From contig JAFGVP010000111.1 in the NCBI GenBank assembly GCA_016937945.1, forward strand, positions 1 to 43,968: a DNA stretch of 43,968 nucleotides, read 5' to 3'. How positions within the stretch are numbered: the stretch's first letter is position 1; each line of letters opens with the position of its first letter. Positions 17,218 to 25,203 of the stretch are shown here, piece by piece. This stretch comes from Pontiellaceae bacterium (lineage in GTDB: Bacteria; Verrucomicrobiota; Kiritimatiellia; Kiritimatiellales; Pontiellaceae). Below the pieces are notes generated by a model that saw only the letters and a list, made by a program, of their open reading frames with translations, searched no databases and was not told the DNA's origin. Both the position numbers and the translations under genes were made by a program.

Positions 17218-18633
17218 ATGTCGACATCCATTCAAATCCACTGGTTCCGGCAGGACCTCCGAATCGCCGACAATCCCGCGCTGTCGGCGGCGGCCGAAGC
17301 AGGAACCGTGCTTCCGATCTATATTCTGGATGACATTCATGCAGGCCGCGACCGCATGGGGGCCGCCAGCCGATGGTGGCTGCATCACTCACTTCACGCA
17401 CTGAACCGCAGCCTGAACGGAAACCTGCTCTGCCTGGCAGGAGATCCGCTTGAAATCATTCCCCGACTGGCTGAAAAACACGGTGCTGAGCGCGTTCTTT
17501 GGAACCGCTGCTACGAGCCGTGGCGAACAAAGCGCGACAGCCGCCTGAAAGAGATTCTCAAGGAACAGGGCTTCGGCGTGCGAAGCTACAATGGGGCACT
17601 GCTATGGGAACCGTGGGACATTCTTAAGCAGGATGGAACGCCCTATAAGGTTTTCACCCCCTACTACAAAAACGGCTGCCTACCGGGAACGCCTCCTCGC
17701 AAACCGCTCGCGTGTCCGGCCCGAGTGAATCTGAAGAAATCCGATGATGGCGCTGGAACCGTCGATGCGCTCGGCCTGCTGCCGAACATCCGCTGGGACC
17801 TCAAAATGGAGCCATCCTGGGAAATCGGCGAGCACGGCGCAGCAAATACGCTCAGGCACTTCCTTGATCACGGGATTTCAGACTACAAGGAGGGTCGCGA
17901 TTTCCCCGCACGCAAAAATGTTTCGCGGCTGTCGCCCTATCTTCACTTCGGCGAAATCTCCCCGAACCAGATCTGGCATGAAGCAACACGGACGCCCGTC
18001 GCCATTCACACAGAGGCCTTTCTGCGCGAACTGTGCTGGCGCGAATTTTCCAACTACCTGCTCTATCATTTCCCGCAAATTCCGGAGGAAAACTTTAACC
18101 GGAAGTTTGATCGCTTTCCGTGGAATCCGGATACGAGCCTACTTGTACGCTGGCAGCAGGGAACAACGGGAATCCCGATCGTCGACGCCGGGATGCGGGA
18201 ACTATGGGAAACGGGCAGCATGCACAACCGCGTCCGAATGATCGTGGCCTCACTCCTGACCAAGAACATGCGGCTTCACTGGCATCACGGTCGGGACTGG
18301 TTCAACGACTGTCTCGTGGATGCCGATCTGGCAAATAACTGCTGCAGCTGGCAGTGGGTGGCCGGATGCGGCGCCGACGCCGCGCCTTACTTCCGGATCT
18401 TCAATCCGGTAACGCAGGGACAGAAGTTTGATCCCCATGGTGAATATACCCGAAAATATGTCCCCGAGCTCGCCCGCATGCCGGACAAATACCTGTTTAA
18501 TCCATGGGAAGCACCGAAAGAGATTCTTCGGGGAGCCCGCATAACGCTGGGAACTACCTATCCGTTTCCGATCGTGGATTTGAAGGATTCGCGCCAGCGC
18601 GCGCTGGATGCCTACGCAAAGATTAAAGAATAG
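17218..18633 (+). CDS. phr: Deoxyribodipyrimidine photolyase (cryptochrome/photolyase class I)
   Basis: Light-driven repair of cyclobutane pyrimidine dimers. The 471-residue protein starts with the antenna-binding Rossmann domain (IHWFRQDLRIADNPAL, about 1-130). The helical FAD domain follows, with ARKNVSRLSPYLHFGEISP, ELCWREFSNYLLYHFPQ, GTTGIPIVDAGMRELWETG, MHNRVRMIVASLLTKNM, LHWHHGRDWFNDCLVDADLANN and WQWVAGCGADAAPYFRIFNP. The tryptophans in WFNDC and WQWVAG match conserved positions of the electron-transfer chain. AGGAG lies 6-7 bases before the start. Its stop is 4 bases from the end of the convergent nnrDE gene. CPD specificity rather than (6-4) or cryptochrome function is inferred from overall similarity to PhrB. 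Confidence 0.94.
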   Translation: MSTSIQIHWFRQDLRIADNPALSAAAEAGTVLPIYILDDIHAGRDRMGAASRWWLHHSLHALNRSLNGNLLCLAGDPLEIIPRLAEKHGAERVLWNRCYEPWRTKRDSRLKEILKEQGFGVRSYNGALLWEPWDILKQDGTPYKVFTPYYKNGCLPGTPPRKPLACPARVNLKKSDDGAGTVDALGLLPNIRWDLKMEPSWEIGEHGAANTLRHFLDHGISDYKEGRDFPARKNVSRLSPYLHFGEISPNQIWHEATRTPVAIHTEAFLRELCWREFSNYLLYHFPQIPEENFNRKFDRFPWNPDTSLLVRWQQGTTGIPIVDAGMRELWETGSMHNRVRMIVASLLTKNMRLHWHHGRDWFNDCLVDADLANNCCSWQWVAGCGADAAPYFRIFNPVTQGQKFDPHGEYTRKYVPELARMPDKYLFNPWEAPKEILRGARITLGTTYPFPIVDLKDSRQRALDAYAKIKE

Positions 18634-18637
18634 ACCC

Positions 18638-20125
18638 TTATCGGCAGGAAATGGCCCGGATGGCTTCCGGCAGTTTTTCAATCAGGTCACCGGCCGTGAT
18701 AGATGCCTGCGATTTTTCGGCCGCAGCCAGGTCGCCGGCATGACCATGCAGCCAGACACCCGCACAGGCGGCTTCAAACGGAGGAATGCCCTGCCCGATC
18801 AATCCCGTGATGAGTCCGGCAAGCACATCGCCGGCGCCTCCAGTGGCCATACCAGGATTCCCGGTCAGATTGATTGCCACTCTGCGGTCCGGTGCGGCAA
18901 CCACGGTTCCGGCACCTTTCAGCACAACAACAGCACCCAGTTTAGCCGCCGCCATTCCGGCCAGAGAAATCCGGTCTTCCTGCACCTCGTCGGCTTTCAG
19001 ACTGAAGAGTTTTGCAAACTCGCCCGGATGCGGCGTAAGAACCAGCGGGCAGCGGGCATTAGCGAGATCTTCCAGATGATCCGCCATGACGGTAATGGCA
19101 TCCGCATCCAGCACCAAAGGAGTCTTCGGATTTTCCAGCAGATGAAGCACCTGCTCACGGGTGGTTGCAGAACGCCCCATGCCGGGACCGGCCAACACCG
19201 CCGACCATTCGCCATCCGGCAAGGTGGAATGAACCATCGCTTCGGGCACCGACAGGGCGACCAGTCCATGAATGGATTCCGGCACATCCGCCGAAACCAG
19301 TCCGGCGCCGGACCGGAGAGCCGCCCGCAGGGCCATGGTGATAGCCCCGCTGAATCCTTTCGATCCGCCGATGCAGAGCACATGCCCGAAGTCGCCTTTG
19401 TGCGCAATGCGCGAGCGGCGGGGGAAAATCCCCGCAAGATCAGAAGAGTGAATCAGCTCAAACTCGACTTCGCTTTTGAGCCGGTCGACCAGTTCCTCGG
19501 GAATCCCGATATCGACCACCTCCAGATTGCCGACTTCATCAACATTTTCCGGAAGCACGCACTCGATTTTCGGCAGCCCCATGGTCACCGTCAGATCGGC
19601 ACGCAGTGCCATGGCGGAAGGAACATCGATTGCAACAACCAGCGCGCGGTCAGCCTGCATATCGATAAACCGGATCGCTTCGGCAACTGCACCGCGCGGT
19701 TCACCGGAAACTCCGGTCCCGAGCAATCCGTCTACCAGAATCTCGGCGTCCGTTCCGCACGCCTGAACATTCAGCCAATCATCCGCCTGCTCCAGCACCT
19801 GAAAGGGTACACCGGCTTTTTTCATTTTCCGGAAGTGCAGCAGGGCATCGCCCTTGAGCCGGCTTTCAGGATGGGTCACCCAGCACTCAACCGGCCACTC
19901 ATCCTCATGCAGGCATCGTGCCGCAACGAATGCATCACCACCGTTGTTGCCGGGACCGGCGATAAACAGCACCGGAGAATCAACCAGCTGATTTCGTCCG
20001 GCTAATTTCCGGATAGCATCCGCAAGACCTTCGCCGGCCACCAGCATCAATTCCTCGCCGGCAATTCCGGACGCAATAGTACCTCGGTCCAGCTCGCGCA
20101 TCTGATTGGCAGTAACAAGTTTCAT
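18638..20125 (-). CDS. nnrDE: Bifunctional NAD(P)H-hydrate epimerase / ADP-dependent hydrate dehydratase
   Basis: Repairs hydrated NAD(P)H. The N-terminal NnrE epimerase half (about 1-205) carries MRELDRGTIASGIAGEELM, AGPGNNGGDAFVAARCL and GLLGTGVSGEPRG. The C-terminal NnrD dehydratase half (about 215-495) carries HKGDFGHVLCIGGSKGFSGA, LAGPGMG, VLDADAI, LTPHPGEFAKL, VLKGAGTVV and TGNPGMATGGAGDVLAG. Oddity: after AIDVPS the chain goes straight to AMALRADLTVT. The usual family form has SGL/N-x-x-TG-x-x-x-G before the ADxTVT strand, so about ten residues of the substrate and cation loop are missing in frame. The dehydratase half looks complete. Last gene of the tol-pal/pdxJ strand run, 62 bases after pdxJ. 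Confidence 0.93.
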   Translation of the reverse strand: MKLVTANQMRELDRGTIASGIAGEELMLVAGEGLADAIRKLAGRNQLVDSPVLFIAGPGNNGGDAFVAARCLHEDEWPVECWVTHPESRLKGDALLHFRKMKKAGVPFQVLEQADDWLNVQACGTDAEILVDGLLGTGVSGEPRGAVAEAIRFIDMQADRALVVAIDVPSAMALRADLTVTMGLPKIECVLPENVDEVGNLEVVDIGIPEELVDRLKSEVEFELIHSSDLAGIFPRRSRIAHKGDFGHVLCIGGSKGFSGAITMALRAALRSGAGLVSADVPESIHGLVALSVPEAMVHSTLPDGEWSAVLAGPGMGRSATTREQVLHLLENPKTPLVLDADAITVMADHLEDLANARCPLVLTPHPGEFAKLFSLKADEVQEDRISLAGMAAAKLGAVVVLKGAGTVVAAPDRRVAINLTGNPGMATGGAGDVLAGLITGLIGQGIPPFEAACAGVWLHGHAGDLAAAEKSQASITAGDLIEKLPEAIRAISCR

Positions 20126-20187
20126 GGCACAACGGTTTGTGATCGGTGATCAGGGAAAGCAATAGGTAGCGAATCAGTAAACAGCGG

Positions 20188-20907
20188 TCAGCCGTCATAT
20201 TCCTGCATGGCATCGAGCATTTCGCTCACGGCCTTTTCCAGACCATGGAATACGGACCGGCAGACAATACTGTGTCCTACATTCAGGGTATCCAGATGAG
20301 GAACACAAAGGATTCCTCCCAGGTTTTCCAGACTGATTCCGTGGCCTGCATTTACCTTGAGGCCCAGCGAATGTGCATACTCAGCTCCGGCAATCAGCTG
20401 CTCCAGCAGCACCGGACGATCATTCACTTCGGCATCGCAGTAAGCCCCCGTATGCAATTCAACAACCGGAGCGCCAATCTCCTTACAGGCCGCCAGAGTC
20501 AGCTCGTGGGCATCAACGAAAAGACTCACGACAATTCCGGCATCCGTCAGGCATTCAACCGTGGACCGCAATGCATCAAAGCGCCCGACAACATCCAGAC
20601 CGCCCTCAGTCGTCAGTTCCTGACGTCTTTCGGGAACAATGCAGACCTCCGCCGGACACACGTTGAGCGCGATCTCCACGATCGACTCGACATTGGCCAT
20701 CTCGAGATTCAGCGGCAACGGCTGGAGTTCCTTCAGCCGGAAAATATCGTCGTCCTGGATATGACGACGGTCTTCACGCAGATGCGCGGTAATGCTGTGT
20801 GCTCCGGCACGGCCGCAGACAATGGCGGCATCCAGCGGGTCGGGATAAACCGTACCGCGGGCTTGTCGCAAGGTTGCGACGTGATCGATGTTCACACCGA
20901 GTTTCAT
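20188..20907 (-). CDS. pdxJ: Pyridoxine 5'-phosphate synthase
   Basis: Last step of DXP-dependent vitamin B6 synthesis: condenses 3-amino-2-oxopropyl phosphate with deoxyxylulose phosphate. The 239-residue TIM barrel shows KLGVNIDHVATLRQARGT, DPLDAAIVCGRAGAHSITAH, REDRRHIQDDD, LNLEMAN, VCIVPERRQELTTEGGLDV, SLFVDA, VELHTGAYC and LKVNAGHGISLENL. I chose ATG 20907 (MKLGVNIDH) over the longer frame from 20928; GGAGGAG lies 6 to 8 bases before it. Another in-frame ATG (20910) adds only one Met. Its pathway partner pdxA is in this window at 35.3-36.3 kb, on the same strand but in another operon. The acpS gene often found beside pdxJ is absent. Confidence 0.95.
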   Translation of the reverse strand: MKLGVNIDHVATLRQARGTVYPDPLDAAIVCGRAGAHSITAHLREDRRHIQDDDIFRLKELQPLPLNLEMANVESIVEIALNVCPAEVCIVPERRQELTTEGGLDVVGRFDALRSTVECLTDAGIVVSLFVDAHELTLAACKEIGAPVVELHTGAYCDAEVNDRPVLLEQLIAGAEYAHSLGLKVNAGHGISLENLGGILCVPHLDTLNVGHSIVCRSVFHGLEKAVSEMLDAMQEYDG

Positions 20908-20928
20908 CATAATCTCCTCCCTCACCAA

Positions 20929-22227
20929 TCAAGCCTGAACCGACTTGATACTCCTCATAGGCTTGGCCGGTACTTTATCATGAATTTCAGGATCGTAAAC
21001 GGCATACGCACGAATATCGTTGCTTCGGCTATAGTCGAGAACCTTCTGGCCGGCGGTATACAAATGGTGCAGGTTGCGGCCATGCTCCGGATGGGCCGCA
21101 ACGCCCAGCGTGATGGTCGTTTTCAGCTTTTTGTTTTCGCTGCGGAACTCGGACTGCTGCACCAGAGTACTGACGCGACGACCGATATTCTCCGCTTCTT
21201 TCAGTGAACATTTTGCCAGCACGAGGAATGCATATTTTTCGTGCCGCCCGATCAGGTCATCTGAACGAAGGTGATCCTGCAGCACCTTACTGACACCGAC
21301 AAGTACTTCGTCCGCGGCATCTTCTCCATGAAAGCGCTCAATGTGCTCCATGTTGTTGACACCTACACAAAAAAGCGAGGCCGGTTTTTTCTTATAGCGG
21401 AGGTCGCTCATCAGGCGCTGCATATAGGCGGAAACCGACGAAGGCTTCAGCACTCCGGTCAACGGATCCAGAATGGCGTCCTTGCGTTTGGCTTTGTGCC
21501 CCTTGGATTTTTCTTCCAGAGGATCCTTCCGATCAAACCGCTCCGGCTCATTCGTCACGGACTCAAAATCGTCGACATCGATCTGCTCATCGACGTCTTC
21601 GATCTCTGTCTCGTCTTCGTGCTCTTCTTCCTCAGCATTTATATCGATGATTTCGGCAAGAAGAATCGGTTTTTCCGGACTCGTCTGAGACAGCCCGTCC
21701 TGCGCAGAGGCAATGAGTTCTTTTCCGCTGAGCCCATGGCCGGGATACGATGAAATGCCTACTCGCACGACATCGCCGAGCAGCCCCTCCACTCGGCCGG
21801 AAACTGATTTGACAACCCGGTTCAGAATATTTTCACCATCCTCCGGCTCAGCCTCCGTTAGCAGCGCAATGGTTTCATCGTCAAAAAGGCAGACCACGTC
21901 ATCGCACCGAACTGCCGCCTTGATCTCGCGAACGAGTTCGGAATCCATCGAGATATGAAATCCGGGATTCTCAACATGAATCAGGGAAATACAGAACGAG
22001 GTATTGCGGCGGGCGCACCCAGCCAGATAACGGGCGAGCTGAACCCGCAGGATCTCTCCGGCAGTGGATCCCATATCTTCCGGATCGGACTCTTCAGCCT
22101 GCTCGACAATGTGCTGAAAGCGATAATAACTGGCGATCAGCGTGATCACAAAAAAGGATGCTACAATGGAAACAGCAACGCCGATGGCGCTGCTGACAAG
22201 ATTGATTTGCGCAATAATTGGGAGCAT
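20929..22227 (-). CDS. Membrane protein with two degenerate GGDEF domains
   Basis: About 432 residues. One N-terminal transmembrane helix (about 8-35) is followed by a first GGDEF-like domain (about 70-190). A very acidic linker rich in Glu and Asp comes next, then a second GGDEF domain (about 255-410) with the entry motif DPLTGVL. At the signature position the first domain reads DDETI (context DDVVCLFDDETIALL) and the second EKYAF (context DLIGRHEKYAFLVL), so the Gly-Gly-Asp-Glu residues needed for diguanylate cyclase activity are lost in both. Late motifs remain (TLGVAAHPEHG). Probably a non-catalytic sensor or scaffold. I prefer ATG 22227 because the longer frame from 22257 starts inside a hairpin. 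It is 45 bases downstream of pal and 21 bases upstream of pdxJ. Confidence 0.82.
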   Translation of the reverse strand: MLPIIAQINLVSSAIGVAVSIVASFFVITLIASYYRFQHIVEQAEESDPEDMGSTAGEILRVQLARYLAGCARRNTSFCISLIHVENPGFHISMDSELVREIKAAVRCDDVVCLFDDETIALLTEAEPEDGENILNRVVKSVSGRVEGLLGDVVRVGISSYPGHGLSGKELIASAQDGLSQTSPEKPILLAEIIDINAEEEEHEDETEIEDVDEQIDVDDFESVTNEPERFDRKDPLEEKSKGHKAKRKDAILDPLTGVLKPSSVSAYMQRLMSDLRYKKKPASLFCVGVNNMEHIERFHGEDAADEVLVGVSKVLQDHLRSDDLIGRHEKYAFLVLAKCSLKEAENIGRRVSTLVQQSEFRSENKKLKTTITLGVAAHPEHGRNLHHLYTAGQKVLDYSRSNDIRAYAVYDPEIHDKVPAKPMRSIKSVQA

Positions 22228-22236
22228 GTGAAAGAG

Positions 22237-22260
22237 AAGGTGCGGATCAATCCGCACCTT
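22237..22260 (-). terminator. Perfect hairpin between pal and the GGDEF gene
   Basis: A 10-bp perfect stem (arms 22237-22246 and 22251-22260, AAGGTGCGGA and its complement) with a 4-base loop. On the minus strand it is followed by CTCTTT, a weak T-rich tail. It lies 12 bases after the pal stop and ends 9 bases before the downstream ATG, so it may partly terminate tol-pal transcription or act as an attenuator. Confidence 0.65.
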
Positions 22261-22272
22261 TCAAATCGGTTA

Positions 22273-22797
22273 CTAATAGATCGCGAACACCGCGCGGCGG
22301 TTCAGGCGCCATGCGTCTTCGCCATGCCCCATGTCTGCCGGATCCTCTTCGCCCATGCTCTTGGTCTGAATAACCGCCGGATCAACCCCCAGACTGATCA
22401 GGTAATCACGTACGGCCAAAGCCCGACGTTCACCCAGCGCAAGGTTATATTCGCGGCTGCCGCGTTCATCCGCATGCCCTTCAACAATCACGCCCTGCCC
22501 CTTGCCCTTCAGAATATAACTGGCGACCTCCTGACACTTGCCGGCTTCTTCCGGATTCACCTGGGAGCTGTCATAAGCAAAATAGACCGGCGGAAACAGA
22601 TCGCGGTTGCCATCTCTCTGCGCCGAGAGGTTATCCACAAGAAACGCATTATCGCCACCCAATCCACCGCCCTGCGCATACGCGTTGGGATCCCAGCCGC
22701 CTTCAGCACTGGTCTTGGTTCTGCAGCCTCCGACAAAGGCCACCGAACCGACAAAAAGCGAAACCGTCAAAGCTTTCAAAATCATCTTGTTTATCAT
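22273..22797 (-). CDS. pal: Peptidoglycan-associated lipoprotein Pal
   Basis: Outer-membrane lipoprotein that anchors to peptidoglycan and works with TolB in envelope constriction. About 174 residues. The lipoprotein signal ends at FVGGC (lipidated Cys about 25), then a Gly/Asn-rich linker leads to the OmpA-C domain: VYFAYDSSQVNPEE, VIVEGHADERGSREYNLALGERRA, VRDYLISLGVDPAVIQTKSMGEE, NRRAVFAIY. The Asp and Arg of HADERGSREYN and NRRA are the meso-diaminopimelate contacts of this domain family. An in-frame GTG at 22800 precedes the ATG and could also serve. It is 21 bases downstream of tolB and ends the core tol-pal block. Confidence 0.95.
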   Translation of the reverse strand: MINKMILKALTVSLFVGSVAFVGGCRTKTSAEGGWDPNAYAQGGGLGGDNAFLVDNLSAQRDGNRDLFPPVYFAYDSSQVNPEEAGKCQEVASYILKGKGQGVIVEGHADERGSREYNLALGERRALAVRDYLISLGVDPAVIQTKSMGEEDPADMGHGEDAWRLNRRAVFAIY

Positions 22798-22818
22798 CAC
22801 CGTTATCCCGCGTTGAGT

Positions 22819-24012
22819 TTAAGGAGAACAGGCAGGAGAGAACCAGTCTCCCGAGCCTTCGAGCAAAGCTACATGAGAATCTTTTTCCGTGTCAAGGAGG
22901 TAGATGCCGGAACGGTGAGAAGCCGTCCGCGAACAGACGATATGCCGCCCGTCCGGCGCCCAGCTCGGGTCCTCATAATCCGCCCAGTCCGCATGCTGCA
23001 CCTGCCGGATGGAACGATTCGCCGGATCAATGATTGAAATCACATAGCGGCCGCCCATCCGCGTACTGCAGGCAATCTTGTTATTAGGCCCCCAGTCCGG
23101 TGCCACGTTTTCCGAGCCGGACGAGGTGATCCGCTGCGCCCGCCCGCCTGATGCGGGAATGATATAGATCTGCGGACGGCCGGTCACATCCGAGACAAAC
23201 GCAATACTGCGTCCGTCCGGCGACCAGGTCGGACTGGCTTCATTACCCTGCCGGGTATTGGTCAGGCGGGTCAGCCGTCCGGTCCGCATACTCTTCAGAT
23301 AGAGCTCCGGATTTCCGTCCTTGGAAAGAACCAGCGCCATCTGGCTTCCGTCCGGAGAAATGGCTCCGCCCGTATTCAGGCCGCCTTGACTCGAAACCGG
23401 CTTCCCCCGCCCCGTGATGTACACATTCGGATATCCCAGCTTGTAGGAGGTATAAACCAGGCGCTTTCCATCCGGCGCCCACTTGGGCCCCACCACAATG
23501 CTTCGATCGCCGGTCACCTGCTGCAGGTTCTGCCCGTCGATATCGCACACCCACAGCTCTTTCCGTCCGGTCCGATTGCCGACCAGCGCAACCTTTGCCG
23601 AAGACATGCCCGGCTTTCCGGTTACCGCCAGAATAATTTCATCCGCCACTTTATGTGCAAGACTGCGTACGGACCGTGCATCGCCCTGATACGCACGGCC
23701 GAACACCCGGCGACGGGTCGAACTCTCAAAAACCTGACACTCCGCCCGCAGCTGGGCGCCGCTCAGCATCGCGCTTCCAGCCACATTCAAAATGCCGCCG
23801 CTGGATGTTACCGTAAAATAACCGGACCGGTTCAGATCGGCTTTCAGGACCGAAAGAAAAGTCCTCGATGCCCCATCCGATCCGGTGCGCACGCCGGACA
23901 GATTAATCGACAATTTCCCCTGCCCTTGCTTACTGACATCAATTGTATGCTGGGCCGACGCCGTCATCGACAGGGCCAGTAGGACAAACAGGAACAAAGC
24001 TCTCTTCATCAT
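22819..24012 (-). CDS. tolB: Tol-Pal system beta-propeller protein TolB
   Basis: Periplasmic six-bladed propeller that binds Pal. The 397-residue chain begins with a signal peptide (MMKRALFLFVLLALSMTASA), then the N-terminal D1 domain (about 22-150, with FLSVLKADLNRSGYFTV). Five or six WD-like blades follow, marked by GPKWAPDGKRLVYTS, GGAISPDGSQMALVLS, SPTWSPDGRSIAFVSD, NVAPDWGPNNKIACS and DPSWAPDGRHIVCSR. CGGAG lies upstream of a double ATG. It ends 21 bases before pal. It is somewhat shorter than the roughly 430 residues of the enterobacterial protein. Confidence 0.94.
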   Translation of the reverse strand: MMKRALFLFVLLALSMTASAQHTIDVSKQGQGKLSINLSGVRTGSDGASRTFLSVLKADLNRSGYFTVTSSGGILNVAGSAMLSGAQLRAECQVFESSTRRRVFGRAYQGDARSVRSLAHKVADEIILAVTGKPGMSSAKVALVGNRTGRKELWVCDIDGQNLQQVTGDRSIVVGPKWAPDGKRLVYTSYKLGYPNVYITGRGKPVSSQGGLNTGGAISPDGSQMALVLSKDGNPELYLKSMRTGRLTRLTNTRQGNEASPTWSPDGRSIAFVSDVTGRPQIYIIPASGGRAQRITSSGSENVAPDWGPNNKIACSTRMGGRYVISIIDPANRSIRQVQHADWADYEDPSWAPDGRHIVCSRTASHRSGIYLLDTEKDSHVALLEGSGDWFSPACSP

Positions 24013-24032
24013 TAAAACTCCGGGTAAAGCGG

Positions 24033-24791
24033 CTAGAACACATTAAACTGAATGACAATATCCTTCAGTGGATATCCGGTCGGCGGTTTGCGCGGAAGAA
24101 CAGTAATCCTCTTCGCCGCACTGCGCACACTTTCATCGTACTCGGCATCGCCGGATGACTGGGAAAGCTTCCACCCGGTGATGCGGCCTGTTGACGAAAT
24201 CGAAATCGTGATTTTCGCCGGACGAGATGCCGGCGCCGCCGGCTGGACCCACGCATTATGAAACGCTTTGTTGATGAGCGCATCATAGGCGGCAATCTCA
24301 TCCGGATTCCCCGCATTAGAAGATGCCGTCAGATCGCTGAAGGCCTCCGACACATTAATCTTCGGAGTCTGCGCCCTGGGCGCATCAATTAGCGGAGCCA
24401 CCTTGATATCGTCCACCTTCGCGGCCGTCCAGTTGTTTTTCTTCGGCGGCGGTTCAAGCACCTTCTGTTCTTTCGGAGTCGGATCAACGGGAACAGGATC
24501 TTTCGGAACCGGCACAGGCAGTTCACGAGGCGGCGGGTCCACCACCTGCGGCGCCGGAGTGACCTCCTCCGGCGGAGCCGGCTCTTCCACCTGCTCCGGC
24601 TCATCCATGTGATCGACCTCCTGCACATTCGGCGCCGGCGCCGGCTGTCCAAACTCGATAAACGTCACAATTTCCCGCTTCGGCTCAGGATGAAAACAGC
24701 CCTGCAACATCGACTGAAGCAACACAAAAAGAACGACTGCCGCATGAATGCCCAGCACCCTCAAAACTACTCTGCGTGTAAAACGGGTCAT
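24033..24791 (-). CDS. TolA/TonB-type periplasm-spanning protein
   Basis: Energy transducer of 252 residues linking the TolQR motor to the outer membrane. It has an N-terminal transmembrane helix (RVLGIHAAVVLFVLLQS), then a Pro/Glu-rich spacer from about residue 48 to 118 (PAPPEEVTPAP, PPPRELPVPVPKDPVPVDP). A C-terminal TonB/TolA fold follows, with NPDEIAAYDALINKAFHNAW, ITISISSTGRITGWKLSQSSG and AAKRITVLPRKPPTGYPL. Position between tolR and tolB makes it functionally TolA, but its Pro-rich spacer is TonB-like and it lacks the long Ala/Lys-rich helix of enterobacterial TolA. A TonB role for siderophore uptake is less likely given the neighbours. Confidence 0.88.
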   Translation of the reverse strand: MTRFTRRVVLRVLGIHAAVVLFVLLQSMLQGCFHPEPKREIVTFIEFGQPAPAPNVQEVDHMDEPEQVEEPAPPEEVTPAPQVVDPPPRELPVPVPKDPVPVDPTPKEQKVLEPPPKKNNWTAAKVDDIKVAPLIDAPRAQTPKINVSEAFSDLTASSNAGNPDEIAAYDALINKAFHNAWVQPAAPASRPAKITISISSTGRITGWKLSQSSGDAEYDESVRSAAKRITVLPRKPPTGYPLKDIVIQFNVF

Positions 24792-24795
24792 GACC

Positions 24796-25200
24796 TCAGT
24801 CAGCCTCCGTAACCAGAGCCATGCGGGTAATGCTGGCGTCGTTCAGAATCTTCATGATGTCGACCACCTCTCCGTAAGGCAGCGTGCGATCGGCCCGCAC
24901 ATAGATCGTCGTGTTCGGATCAGAACGCGACACCTCCTGCATGGCGGCCGCAAGCTCTTCGGGCGAGACCGGCGCATTGTCCAGATAGAGCTTCCGCTCT
25001 TTGTTCAGACTGATGGAACGCGTCTGCGGATTGCTCATCTCCGTCGCCTTCCCCTTCGGCAGATTGATGGCAATCCCCTGCTCGATCAGCGGAAAGGTAA
25101 TGATAAAAGTAATCAGCAGAATAAACGTCAGGTCCATCAGCGGCGTCATGTTGATGTCGCTGATCTGATTCAGGGAAACCAGACTGGTGCGTCGAGCCAT
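24796..25200 (-). CDS. tolR: Biopolymer transporter ExbD/TolR
   Basis: Small inner-membrane motor component of 134 residues that, with TolQ, converts proton flow into movement of TolA. An N-terminal cytoplasmic segment (SLNQISDINMTP) leads into the single helix LMDLTFILLITFIITFPLIEQG, whose Asp is the proton-carrying residue of this family. The periplasmic domain contains INLPKGKA, LYLDNAPVSPEELAAAM and IYVRADRTLPYGEVVDIMKIL. It starts 3 bases after tolQ ends and stops 4 bases before the TolA-like gene, so all three are translated as a unit. Confidence 0.94.
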   Translation of the reverse strand: MARRTSLVSLNQISDINMTPLMDLTFILLITFIITFPLIEQGIAINLPKGKATEMSNPQTRSISLNKERKLYLDNAPVSPEELAAAMQEVSRSDPNTTIYVRADRTLPYGEVVDIMKILNDASITRMALVTEAD

Positions 25201-25203
25201 TGA

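Noticed and set aside
18608..20005. A 465-codon plus-strand open frame antisense to nnrDE
   Set aside because: Composition is Arg/His/Gln-rich without any motif, and the opposite strand encodes a clear bifunctional enzyme.
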